A stretch of 64,000 bases of DNA from Hydractinia symbiolongicarpus (lineage: Eukaryota > Cnidaria > Hydrozoa > Anthoathecata > Hydractiniidae), in NCBI RefSeq assembly GCF_029227915.1, contig NC_079881.1, positions 16,777,501 to 16,841,500 of the forward strand, written 5' to 3'. The translations under genes and the position numbers were made by a program. Positions within the stretch are counted from its first letter, which is position 1; each line of letters begins with the position of its first letter. Below the pieces are notes generated by a model, which did not search any database, was not told the origin of the DNA, and worked only from the letters and a program-made list of their open reading frames with translations. Of the stretch, positions 46,561 through 56,275 are shown piece by piece.

Positions 46561-47446
46561 AAAACAACAGTCGCATTGCCATCTAACATTGACTTTAGGA
46601 ATAGCAGTCTAAAAAACTTGGGAAACACATGTTATGCAAACTCAATCTTATAATCCTTTTATAACCGTGTTACCCGCAGTCGCCACAGCCTCTCTGCAAA
46701 TGATTCCAGCATGCCGATAGGTAAAAGTTTTGTAAGTATTCTACACAAACTATCCTCCTCCAAGGTTCCAGTGAACACTTCTTCATTTCTAAATGCATTA
46801 AAAGGCCATATTTCTAATGCAAGGGGTGCTGCTTTTAATCCGTTCTCTCAGCAAGATGCCCTAGAGATTCTTGAGTATCTCATACCAGAGTTGTCCTTAG
46901 CCTTTCCTTTCTTTCGTAGATTATTCAACACTCGTGTGAAAATCTGCACTACTTGCAGCGCTTGCAGCAAGTAAGTCCATTTCTTCAACTGCCCTTGACA
47001 TCGACTGTACAATCATAGATAACTTTTTGGAGAGTGAAGAATTGTCAGGTGTCAACTCGTACTTCTGTCACTACCCTAATGGTTACCAAACTGCAACAGT
47101 TAAAAAAGAGGTCGCAGAGCGCAGTTCAATTTTGGTTCTGCAATTAAGACGCTTTGCCTATAACAAAGGTCTTGTGTCTAAGGTTTGTTCTCCTGTCACA
47201 TCTTACCCGGGCACTGTTTCTATACCTATCACTGTAGACAGTGAAGTCTCTTGTCGCAAGCACTACAACTTAAGGGCTGTAATTAACCACTCCGGAAATT
47301 TAAACAATGGCTATTACACCCCTGTTGCTTATAACCAAGTGCATGGTAAGAGGTTTCATTGCAACGGCAGAGCAGTGGTCCCTTGCAAACGAAGCTTGCT
47401 TAATGGTGTACAACCTTACATCCTTTTTCTTGAAGAGGTTAGGTAA
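46561..47446 (+). pseudogene. USP domain copy D, fused behind the RT-type tail
   Basis: FRNSSLKNLGNTCYANSIL (Cys box) is in the same frame as the RT-type tail, then a stop at 46651-46653. The domain resumes with a short deletion at 46711-46974 (MPIGKSFVSILHK, NPFSQQDALEILEYL, CTTCSAC), loses about eight residues of the zinc region, and continues at 47027-47446 through LQLRRFAYNKGLVSKVCSPV and INHSGNLNNGYYTPVAY to PYILFLEEVR. As in copy C the His box reads GYY rather than GHY. The last ~350 bp is almost identical to copy C, while the first half is about 94% identical. Family function is deubiquitination; in a retroelement this could protect the element's proteins, which is speculation. Confidence 0.85.
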
Positions 47447-47532
47447 ATTGCAGTCAGCACCGCAACTTCCGGCTTGTGTCAGCAAGGGGGTTTGACTATT
47501 CTTTTTTTTTTGTATTTTTTTTTTTTTTTTAA

Positions 47533-47569
<37 letters not shown>

Positions 47570-48210
47570 TTTTTTTTTTATTTTTTTAAATTTTTTTTTT
47601 TGTAGTCTTGTCTTTGGAGAGTGACGACTCCACTTATAACCCCAGTCAAAATAAAAGTGAAAAACAAAAAAAAAATTACACCAGCAAGGGGGTATGACTG
47701 TACCAGGTCCTATCTTTGGAGAGTGACGACTCCACTTATTACCCCAGTCAAAAAGGAAAAAACAAAAAACAAAAAAAAACAAAAAAAAAATAAAAATGAT
47801 GTCAGCAATGGGGTTTGACTGCACTGGTCTTATTTTTGGAGAGTGACGACTCCACTTCTTATCCCAGTCATACAAGATCGTACAGAGTAGGACAGATGAA
47901 AAGTTATGGATGAAAGAAATGTCTGCTGAAGATTGTTCGCAGACCTCTTTTGAGGTGGGTCAGCTAGACATTTTGGGTACCTTAGTTCAGGAATATTAGT
48001 CGAAACCCTTGTACCCTTTACAGAAGTCCTGTCCTACTCTCTCTGTCTGTTTGTTTGTTTAATTTTTTTGTGCCAATTACCTCCTTGGAAAAAGGAAGAA
48101 TTGTGTTCCTTTATATGAGCATATTCTTTAGAGGAGCAAAACCTCTAGAATTTAAATTTTAAGACTTAACTGGTCGAGTTTATCATTGTGTGTGCACTTT
48201 GTAATTTGCA
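47447..48210 (+). repeat. 3' region of copy D, most complete
   Basis: Order: T-run and ATT repeats; three hairpin units (about 47605, 47710, 47830; TTTGGAGAGTGACGACTCC, then CACTT.TTA.CCCAGTCA) separated by A-rich spacers. Then the structured domain with outer arms AGAGTAGGACAG (47884-47895) / CTGTCCTACTCT (48029-48040), inner arms AAATGTCT (47917-47924) / AGACATTT (47966-47973), and hairpin ACCTC-TTTT-GAGGT. Then the terminal block with TAGAGG-AGCAAAA-CCTCTA (48130-48150), ending near GTAATTTGC at 48210. Confidence 0.8.
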
Positions 48211-48335
48211 TTCATTCTTCTTCCAAAAGTTAAAAAAGACATTTCTATCAGACAAGCAACCTCAAAGTTAGGCGAAGCATTTGTAGGTGTTCTTCAAAGT
48301 TTGGCTGTTCTAGAAGTCCAGTTGATCCCTCCCAT

Positions 48336-49003
48336 TTTTGTATGCTATGAGACATCATATCTCAGCTGCGAAGGGAAGTGCGTTTAATATCTCTGCTGAG
48401 CACGACGTCACCGAGGTTTTTTAATATCTCATACCTGGTCTGTCATTAGACTTTCCATTTCTTGGAAGTGTTTTTAGTATTGGCATCAAGACAAACACCA
48501 CTTGAAATTCATGTCATATTACCAGCTCCTCAGAAGTTATAGCACCATGCATCCAACTCTTTCTGCACTCTACGTTACAATCTTCCTTAGATAATTTCTT
48601 TGAAAGCGAGGAGTTGTCAGACACTAAGGCCTTCCATTTTTGCAACGCTCATAAAACTGCTCTAGTTAAAAAAGAGATAGTGTCGTGCAATCTCATTTTA
48701 CAGCCATAATGTTTTGCCTGTGGCAACGGCCTTGTGTCAAAAATTGCCTCTCGTATTACTGCTTACCCTGGTACCATTTCCATACTTTTAACCGTAGATG
48801 GAGAAGTAAAATTTCGTAAAAATTTTCTGTTGCTATTATCAACCATTGTGGCAACTTAAATATTGGTCACTACACAACCATAGCCTTCCACCAAATGGCT
48901 CACAGGTGGATACATTGCAACGATAGAGCAGTAATTTTCTGTGATGACCGCCTTATTAACAGTTACGAGTCATATGTTGTCTTTTTAGGAGAGCTGAGAT
49001 AAG
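48336..49003 (+). pseudogene. USP domain copy E, N-terminally truncated
   Basis: Same extent as copy B, starting at ISAAKGSAFNISAEHDV and lacking the Cys box. It shows TSSSEVIAPCIQL, LQSSLDNFFESEELSD, KIASRITAYPGT, and a frameshifted HCGNLNIGHYTTIAF, ending ESYVVFLGELR. Several frameshifts; one zinc Cys pair is reduced (HFCNAHK). Followed by two hairpin units (about 49065 and 49155) and a deleted 3' region that jumps to the terminal block at 49215. Confidence 0.85.
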
Positions 49004-49019
49004 AATATTTTCACCAGAA

Positions 49020-49330
49020 TGATTCAGCAAGAGGGCTTAACTACACTCAGTCTTGTCTTTGAAGACTGACGACTCCACTTATTACCCCAGTCAAAAATAA
49101 AAACAAAATCAAATAAAAATTAAGTTAGCAAGGGGGGTTGATGGTACTAGATCTTGTCTTTGGAGAGTGACGACTCCACTTATTACCCCAGTAAAAAAAA
49201 AATAATATTAGCAGGGGGGCTTTTAGAGGCATTTTCTCTAGAGGAGTACAACCTCTACCTTATTTCCAAAGACCTAACAGGTTGAATTCATCCTTGTGGT
49301 GGCTAGCCACCTCTTTGTAATTTTTTTTCT
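49020..49330 (+). repeat. 3' region of USP copy E, structured domain deleted
   Basis: Two hairpin units, the start of a third (TTAGCAGGGGGG), then directly the terminal block with TAGAGG-AGTACAA-CCTCTA and GGTGG-CTAG-CCACC, ending GTAATTTTTTTTC. The missing middle corresponds to the structured domain present at 51.8-52.1 kb. Confidence 0.75.
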
Positions 49331-49404
49331 TTTTTTCTAAATAACAAATAGAATAAAACTTTTTTCTTTTTACTTTACTTAGAGACCTAACACAAAGGTC
49401 AACT

Positions 49405-50045
49405 TCAATGTTGACTGGATGGTGTAGTGAATTACTTCTTTAAGTTCGAGACAATATGTAATGGTTTTCTGGGTTGCTGCCGCTGGGTTCCAAGTTTACC
49501 TTTCTAAGGGTCAGTTTCTTGGTCAGCCCAAGCAATACGATACGATTTCTCAAGTGTTCATTTCTAAGGTCATTAACCTTTTCTGTTTCCAGGTTTGCTG
49601 GTTTTCATTCTTTGTCACAACCTTTTTAAGGGATGGGTTCCAAGTCTACCTTTCTTAGCCCTGGGCTCTGTGTCAGTAGGTGAAAGCAACAACAATACGA
49701 TTTATAGTTGTCGTCTGTCGTTTTTCCAACATTTAACAAAACTTATTAGTTTTGGCGGATGGTGTCACTGAATGCGGTCGGTGTCTTGCAGGAGGCAGAC
49801 TCAAGGGCCCGCACCAGATCCCAAGCATGAGTGAATTTCACCAATCCTCATGTTTCCGCATTCATAGATGTTTCTTTCAGAACAGCCGAAATCCATTAGC
49901 ATTTTGATCATCCCTGTAAGGGGGAGAATACAGAAGTTCTCCAGTTGCTTCTTATTCTTTGGAGAGAAACCTCCTTTTTTCATTAACATTTATGTCTACA
50001 AAGGCTAGTTACATCTGCATTTCGGTGTAGTTACTCCTATTCTCA
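49405..50045 (+). repeat. Dispersed ~640-bp repeat (R1), plus copy
   Basis: Full-length match to the minus-strand copy at 17612-18250 with the same two ends. Contains TTCTTTGGAGAGAAACCTCC near 49960, a small hairpin sequence recalling the USP-element hairpin unit. Confidence 0.75.
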
Positions 50046-50562
50046 TATATAAATATATATACTGGTAAACATTTAACATATTATACATGCATTTTTCGGC
50101 AACATCAACGGAAAATGAAGACATCCACTTTGCCTGTCACAGACAGACAGACACACCTAGCGTAGTATTTTTTTAGATAGTAACAATATATAAATAGTTA
50201 AAAAACTATAAGCTAATGTAAAACGAAATGTGAAATGTGAACCTGTTTGTTCATTTCCTGTTACTTGCGGAACTTTTTTAGGGTTGTAACTTGGAAAAAA
50301 TATTTAAATAAGGTCGAAATTATCTGTACACTTTCTGATTTCACAAATATCCCCAAGCATTTAGCATGAATCCTATGGACACACCGGCGGCGACAGTTGA
50401 TTCACATTGAATCAAATTTGCTGGCCATGCGACTGCCATGGACAATAAAGCATTTAGAACAGGTGTTTCTGTCTACTGTCCTATGTCTTTTTCTTCAGCC
50501 AACCGATGGTGTAGACGTAACAGGTTGTTGAGATATCTCTGTTTCGTTTCCTGGCACATCGG
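50046..50562. other. Gap with one element-end motif
   Basis: 50135-50185 has ACATCCACTTTGCCTGTCAC, then AGACAGACAGAC, matching the motif at the right end of the ISL2EU element (34545-34606). No gene. Confidence 0.4.
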
Positions 50563-51060
50563 TACACTTACACTAGCACTAGCTTCAGAAGTTGAAGTGC
50601 TTACTAAGGAGGAAATAATGCGCTCTTGATGTGGCAAATCTTGTTATTTCCTTGAATTTTTTGTTCAGATGTAATTCTACAAAGGCATCATTGCCAGTTA
50701 CAGTTTTGTATTCGCTGATCTTTCTCTGGAAACCTTTAATGTGATTATACCGTTTTCCAGCCCTCCTTTTTGAGCATTCTTCATACTTACCACTTTAATG
50801 TACAAGAAAAGAGAGAACGAAACAGATGCAATGATATACAAAATTTATTTAAAGTTTGTGTACTTACCTCTATTTCCTCTGATTTTTTCAAAAGGAATAT
50901 TACTGGTTACGTCAACGCGTCTCTTCGTTTTATTTGCTTGTAAATTTACAGGTTGCAAATTTTCATCATAAACTATAACCTCTTCTTTTGTAGTTTCGTC
51001 ATTTGATTCTAGGTCATTTAACTCTTGTTCGGAAGAGGAAAGGGTGATGGCGTCCTCCTT
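50563..51060 (-). pseudogene. Possible two-exon gene fragment, family unknown
   Basis: The minus strand 51060-50875 reads EDAITLSSSEQELNDLES and KTKRRVDVTSNIPFEKIR, then GTAAGT, a good donor. After an intron, 50790-50563 reads EECSKRRAGKRYNHIKGF and NDAFVELHLNKKFKEITR, then a stop. The acidic then basic composition is protein-like, but the splice phase is ambiguous and no domain is recognised. Confidence 0.3.
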
Positions 51061-51069
51061 AAAGTTTGG

Positions 51070-51215
51070 CCCGCACCAGATCTATAATACAGAAGTTTTC
51101 CAGTTGCTTCTTATTCTTTGGAGAGAAACCTCCTTTTTTCATTAACATCTCTGTCTTAAAAGGATAGTTATATCTGCATTGCAATGTAGATACTCCTATT
51201 CTCCCATGATTTTAT
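51070..51215 (+). repeat. Dispersed repeat R1, partial copy
   Basis: Matches the last part of R1 (GCCCGCACCAGATC, then AATACAGAAG, then CTTTGGAGAGAAACCTCC, ACTCCTATTCTC) with an internal deletion of about 110 bp. Confidence 0.75.
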
Positions 51216-51789
51216 TACACATTTACATGTAAATATACATCAGTTGGTTTTGATTTAGCTAGAATGAGGCTAATCTTCAATTGATAGAGTCTCTGTTCCC
51301 TTGAAATTATCAAAAAATTTGTTAAGTCGTTCCTTAACATAATCGACCTTTCCAGTGGCTACCTCCATTTTATAGTAGCAAGGAATAATAGCACTACCAC
51401 CACGTTTATTAAAACCCCAAGGGTTCTATCGGTATATTGTGTTAGCTGCAGGCTATTTGCTAACTTCAGGCTCCCCAGTTGCAATGCTAAAAAATAATGC
51501 AATACATACTAATTATCATCCCTTATTCAGTAGTAGCAAACAAAGACCCTAACGAAATCAAAAATACTGCCAAGATTAGCAGGTACTAGACCAACCAACC
51601 TGCCTGCAATTTGATGTTAGGGTTGATGTGACAGTTTGTTCCTTATGGCTCTCCCTTCCAGGGCGAGTAAATTTTTGGTATGTTTTTCGGTTCAGGTCTC
51701 ACATCCATAGCTCTATCCAAGTGTGGACGGAGTGGTATATGTTGAGAAATTCTCCAGTGGCTTTTTAAATATGACATAAAAAATAAGGC
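51216..51789. other. Gap: nothing recognised
   Basis: No supported gene or repeat. Confidence 0.4.
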
Positions 51790-52245
51790 ATTTATCCCAG
51801 TCAAGAAAAAAATAATATTAGCAGGGGGGTTTGATCACACATGATCTTGTCTTTGGAAAGTAACGACTCCACTTATTACTTGAGTTAAAAACAAAGAATA
51901 ACACAGTTAAACAAAAAGAAGTTAAGGTTTACTTTACCAAGATAGGGATATCTACTTTCTGCTGATGACCGTCCGCGGATCTCTTCGAGGTGACCCAGCT
52001 AGACATCCAGGGTACGTAGGTTCAGAAATATGGGTCGAAACCTACCTGCCCTTGGTTAAAGTTCTGTTTAGCTTTTCAAATGTGTTTCCTTTTTATTTTT
52101 TAAAATTAATTCCTTGAAAAAAGAGAGAATTGTCCTTTTAGAGGCATTTTCTCTAGAGGAGTACAACCGCAGCTTATTTCCAAAGACCTAACAGGTTGAG
52201 TTCATCATTGCGGTGGCTAGCCATCTTTTTGTAAATTATTTTCTT
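51790..52245 (+). repeat. 3' region of the USP-associated element without coding part
   Basis: One hairpin unit (51840-51885), then the structured domain with outer arms AGTTAAACA (51905-51913) / TGTTTAGCT (52065-52073, one G-U pair), CTGATGACCG, GATCTC-TTC-GAGGT, CCAGCTAGACATCC, GTAGGTT...AACCTAC and GGTCGAAACC. Then the terminal block with GGTGGCTAGCCATC, ending GTAAATTATTTTCT. The best reference copy of the 3' end. Confidence 0.8.
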
Positions 52246-52714
52246 ATATCTGTGTGTAACCTGGAAAATTGAGAGTTTATTATTTTCTTAACTGCTCTTT
52301 ACAGAGGCAAACCAATAGAAATAGCTATGAAACCCTTGGCGTGGAGGATAGCGTGTAATCCGCCAATTCCGTAAAAAACAAACAAATTTAACCTCTTTAT
52401 ATCCATATCGTCGATATATTGGTTATTTCAAACTTTTATTATCGTAGCGCTATCTGTTGGGGTACACTCAGGGGATATGACGAAGAAAAAAAATAGTGGA
52501 CTAATTAACCAGACCGGCATGTACTATCATCCAATAAAGCTCTGATGCTTGCTTCAACTCGTGCAATTTAAAAAACACGTTATCTTGCTTTCTGATGACT
52601 CTAATGGAACTAGAGTGACCTTTTTTATTAAACTACCTATTTTTACATTTCGTCATCACAGCTTGCTGTCTTATCTCATGATCAACTAGAATCCACCCAT
52701 TTAAAATAGATAGG
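52246..52714. other. Gap: nothing recognised
   Basis: No supported gene. Confidence 0.4.
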
Positions 52715-53062
52715 ATGACGCAAATCAGGAGGAGTGAAATCTTATTCCTGCATCTCAAAACGTTTTTGAAACATGGTGAATATCTGGTGAAAGACAACAA
52801 AGTTGTTGAATGTGTTTCTTTACGTGATTCTCTCCTGCAACTACCTCTCGTCAGTGATACGGATACAATGTTTAATCAGAACGATTCATTGTTAGCAGCA
52901 ATTAATCACTCCGGTACGTTGACCGCAGGTCAGTATTGGGCTTATGTTAAGGATCCTGCCACAAATTCTTGGTACCCCTGCAACGATAGAGCGGTTTGCA
53001 AATGCTCTCCACCTATTCTCAACAACAATTCATGTTATATTCTTTGTTACGTTCGCTGTTGA
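52715..53062 (+). pseudogene. USP domain copy F, C-terminal fragment, diverged
   Basis: Reads LHLKTFLKHGEYLVKDNKVV, LRDSLLQLPL, then LLAAINHSGTLTAGQYWAYV, WYPCNDRAVCKCSPP and SCYILCYVRC. This is the C-terminal third of a USP: NHSGTLTAG(H)Y is the His box, but Gln replaces the catalytic His. Much more divergent from B-E than they are from each other, so a second lineage of the same domain. Related 3' sequence follows at 53230-53480. Confidence 0.75.
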
Positions 53063-53229
53063 TCCGCTTTTTCTTTCTTTCCTTTATATTTATTATTACT
53101 TTTGTAAGACCTGTACTTCCAGGGTCATGGGGGAGGAAAAGGTAAATCCGAGCGATTTTGTATTACCCCAGCTAGTTTATTCGAACCAGTTTACCGTCAA
53201 CACCCAAAGGGTAAAGAGTTCAGCTCACT

Positions 53230-53480
53230 CTTCTCTGGTAACTTAAAGAAGCTTAGCAAGGGGTTTGTTTTCAGCTTGTCTTTGGGTGTAACGACCCCAC
53301 TTATTACCCCAGTTCAGTAAGGTGTCCAAGTTTACTAACTTGGTCTTCAGGCTTGACAACCCTGCTGTCCTTAACAAAAAATATGTACAGGCTGGTCCTG
53401 TCATGACAACCTCCTGTGTAAGGCTCAGTGTTGGGCCCTGTAACACATGTGGAAAGCTACAGCCAGAGTCACAAGCTCTG
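53230..53480 (+). repeat. Diverged 3' region behind USP copy F
   Basis: Hairpin unit variant GGG-TGTAACGA-CCC at about 53285 followed by CACTTATTACCCCAGT, as in the other copies. Later a CCAGAG-TCACAAG-CTCTGG hairpin (53462-53480), a 6-bp stem with a 7-base loop like that of the terminal block elsewhere. Confidence 0.6.
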
Positions 53481-53593
53481 GCGCACAGGAGGGTTTTTAT
53501 TTAATTCTTTTTTATATTATATATTTTTGAGACATACATTTTTTCTATTTGTGTTTGTTCTGTAACCAGTCCGTTTATGTTATTAGCTCTGTC

Positions 53594-53809
53594 TTATGTC
53601 GTATTGTTTGTGATTGAAGGATTGTTTTGAAGATTTTTTCAGAGAATAGTTATAGGTCCAAGTTGGGCAGTACTCATGCTTGTAATAAGCAAAAAAGTGT
53701 ATTCAGCACCTTCTTTTGGCAGCCTAATCCCAATTTTATTTACATCCACCGTCCCTGTAGACAAGATACTTCAGTGCAGCTTGCTGTATTGTAAACCTTT
53801 TTCATCATT
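53594..53809 (+). repeat. Dispersed ~215-bp repeat (R2), copy 1
   Basis: More than 90% identical to 61127-61344 (TATGTCGTATTG, TATAGGTCCAAGTTGG, ACATCCACCGTCCC, GCTTGCTGTATTGTAAACC). No inverted ends seen; nature unknown. Confidence 0.8.
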
Positions 53810-54299
53810 TAAGGTTTCACAGAATTGGAGGACCAAGCAGTTATTTTTAATTTTGTTTGCTCTTTACTTAGCATTTCTTATGACATTTCCCAGAGTTTTA
53901 TATAGCAATTGTTTAAGTCGAGAAGAGAGTAGAAAAACTTTTTTGAAGGTTAGTACAGGTTAAGTCTTAGTCAAGGCAGTTTATTTCTAAGCCTAGAAAA
54001 TTTTGTAACGAAGGCAGAAATGTGACAAGCTTTGCAAATAGTTGATAAAAACCAGAAGCGAATTTTAGGGCTCAACCCTTAGACTTGATTGATTTAGCCC
54101 ATTGTTTAGCAATGAACCTTGGTGGTAACAATATAGACTGTCAAAATTCAAAGCACCTTTTATGTGTACCCTGTTTTCCAAGGGCTATCCCAGTTTATGT
54201 AGAAAACTAGTCAAATCTGTAAGAAATTAGTAAAAATTAAGCATTGGCAAAAAATCAGCTAAGTTTTCATAACAAATGGCATAAAGTTAGAAGTAAGTA
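53810..54299. other. Gap: nothing recognised
   Basis: No supported gene. Confidence 0.4.
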
Positions 54300-55499
54300 A
54301 TTAGCATAAAATAGCATAAAAATAGGGTGTAAATTGGCATAAAATCATAAATATATGTGTTTTTGCCTGAGAACCCCTGTTACTGCCGGAATCATTGGTA
54401 TTGGCATAAATAGCAAACATATTTTTTCCGATCCATGCCTCCGGGTGTCGCTTCTTCACATAACGTGAAACCATCGATCGCACATCTCACAAAAAATCCA
54501 CAGAAAACGTCATCGGCAGATTCGTCCCTTAAGTTATTGTCACTCGAGCTGTCTTGACTTTCTTTAAACACTTCACTGGATGATGTTTCCTTTTCTGCAA
54601 GCTTCCTGTAGTCAATCTTTGTGGGTCGTTTTCTTTTGTTGGATCTCTTGTGACGCGGTTTTTGTTGTGCTTCCTTTCCTTTGCTTTATTTCCTTTGCTA
54701 AACAAACTTTTTTTTTTTTTGCGTTTAGCAAGAAGCATCTTTTTAGTGTTCATCCGATGTCAAAACTCTAGATTTTGTACATATGTGAGGGTTTCACGGC
54801 TTTTTGTTCGGGTCATGGACAGGTAAAATAAAAAAATGAAATTTCATGCTTATTTTCAGATGCCCCCTGGTCGTCGCCACTTAAGCTGGCATAACTTTGG
54901 CGGGAGTAATTGTAGATAGCGTAGTAGACAATGGGTTCCCAGTGTTGTAATTGGAGATGGCGTGAACGCGGCGTGAACAACCGAAGCAATGGAGAGGTCA
55001 GAAGAGTTTGGTGTAGAAGTTGCTTGATATAATGGTGTTGACATGTCATTAATAAATGGCGAGGAACCGCATCAGAATTGTATGGATACATGCCACACTT
55101 CTGAAAGGAATTACTCGTGGTTGCGAAGTGCATTGCGGATTTGAATGCTTCACGAAAGGCAGCGGTGACGTTTGCTTTATAAGGTTCTTACTTAATGTTC
55201 CATGTCAGTTTTGCAAAATATTGTTTCACGGGCCGAAAGCCCAACGTCCAAGGTGGTGGTATGTGGTGGAGACAATACAGAATGATATTGTTCTCTCTCG
55301 CTATGTCTATCACATCGATTGTTATATGAGAAACATGCCCATCAATAATTAGTAATGTTGGTCTATGTTGTGCTGTATATGGAATAAATAACTTTTTCAT
55401 CCCTGACAAGAACAGTTCACCATCCATGTATCCATTGGGTGACTTTGCATATAACGCTTCAATAGGACCCCGGGACATATATTCGCGGATATTACCCAA
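54300..55499 (-). pseudogene. Pogo/Tigger-type DDE transposase fragment
   Basis: The minus strand 55499-55188 reads KSPNGYMDGELFLSGMKKLF, then PTLLIIDGHVSHITID and ARENNIILYCL, the central DDE part of a pogo transposase. The next motif (PPHT..LQPLDVGVF in the family) is corrupted to HIPPPWTLGFRPVKQYF, losing the third Asp. 55133-54813 continues with the C-terminal FQKCGMYPYNSDAV, and 54753-54529 is a Lys-rich tail (KRKKKKSLFSKGNKAKERKH). The N-terminal half with the first catalytic Asp is absent. Stops and frameshifts occur throughout. Confidence 0.8.
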
Positions 55500-55679
55500 A
55501 TCCGCGAAATGCGCGAAAATTAATCCCCGCGAAAATTTATCCCATTAAAGACGACTTTAGCAGAGTTAACATTCAGGTTTATTCCGGATTTATCTGCATT
55601 GAAAATATGCATGCGTTTGTCAAATATGTTATTGTCATGTTAGACCTTTTTTAGTGACATATAATGTTCCTTCATTGGT

Positions 55680-56275
55680 CGAGTTTATCATTGTGCGTGC
55701 ACTTTGTAATTTTCATTCTTCTTGACATTGGCCATCCTCGATCTCCCCCTATCTAAATTGTCTGGCTTCCTAAGCATGATACTTTACGCGTAGTGCTTTC
55801 TTAAGGCCCACCGTTGCGTAGTTCCCTTTTTACAGGTTCCTACAAGTCTTGTCTTTGGGTGTGACGACGCCACTTACTACCCCAGTCAACCCTTGTTTTG
55901 TATGTCAATAGATTGCACGGATTAAACAACATTTGATGACAGAAGAGGATTCCAGGGCCTCCTGATGACCACTTAGTGGACCTCGGACTAGAGGTGCCCG
56001 CCTGGAATCCTGACACCCCTTGGTTGAGGCTTTGGTGCGAAACCGTTTGGTATCAAGGTTGGGATTGTGCAATCTGTGTTGTTGTTGTTTTGTGTGTTTT
56101 TTTCTTTCTTTTTTTTTCACTGATATTGTGTATCCTGCGAAAAGCAAGTTTAACTGTCTTTTTGGCAATAACCTTGGAGGAACAAAACCTCTATGATTCA
56201 ACCCTAAAACTTAACAGGTTGAGTATTTCATTGTGCCTTGCTGCAATGTTCAAAATCTTCTCATCCCTCATTATA
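55680..56275 (+). repeat. Diverged 3' region of the USP-associated element, covarying copy
   Basis: A terminal-block fragment (55680-55725) comes first. Then a hairpin unit variant (55855-55890), outer arms AGATTGCAC (55910-55918) / GTGCAATCT (56067-56075), inner arms GGATTCCAGG (55947-55956) / CCTGGAATCC (56001-56010), CTGATGACC, ACCTC-GGACTA-GAGGT, and GCGAAACC. A terminal block with GGAGG-AACAAAA-CCTC at about 56175 follows. Sequences of the arms differ from the other copies, the pairing is kept. Confidence 0.75.

Larger units (their letters stand above)
45568..48210 (+). mobile_element. Retroelement copy D: RT-polyprotein C-terminus, nuclease-like segment, USP, structured 3' end
   Basis: The longest copy of the USP-associated element. 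It begins abruptly at 45568 within a reverse-transcriptase-type polyprotein tail, continues through a PD-(D/E)XK-like segment and a USP domain, and ends with the hairpin-rich 3' region. Abrupt 5' starts and a shared 3' end among copies suggest target-primed reverse transcription. The RT catalytic core itself is not in the window. Confidence 0.6.

Noticed and set aside
47600-47860. Hairpin units as bacterial-type terminators or a CRISPR array
   Set aside because: They are tied to a eukaryotic retroelement 3' end, vary in spacing, and spacers are simple A-rich sequence.
47300-47875. Minus-strand 191-codon ORF with Lys and Asn runs
   Set aside because: It is antisense to the USP domain and its simple-sequence 3' region; the runs come from T and ATT repeats.
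37935-53062. USP copies as a cluster of host deubiquitinase genes
   Set aside because: No introns, repeated truncation at the 5' side, a shared repetitive 3' region and fusion to an RT-type tail argue for a mobile origin; a host donor gene elsewhere is still likely.
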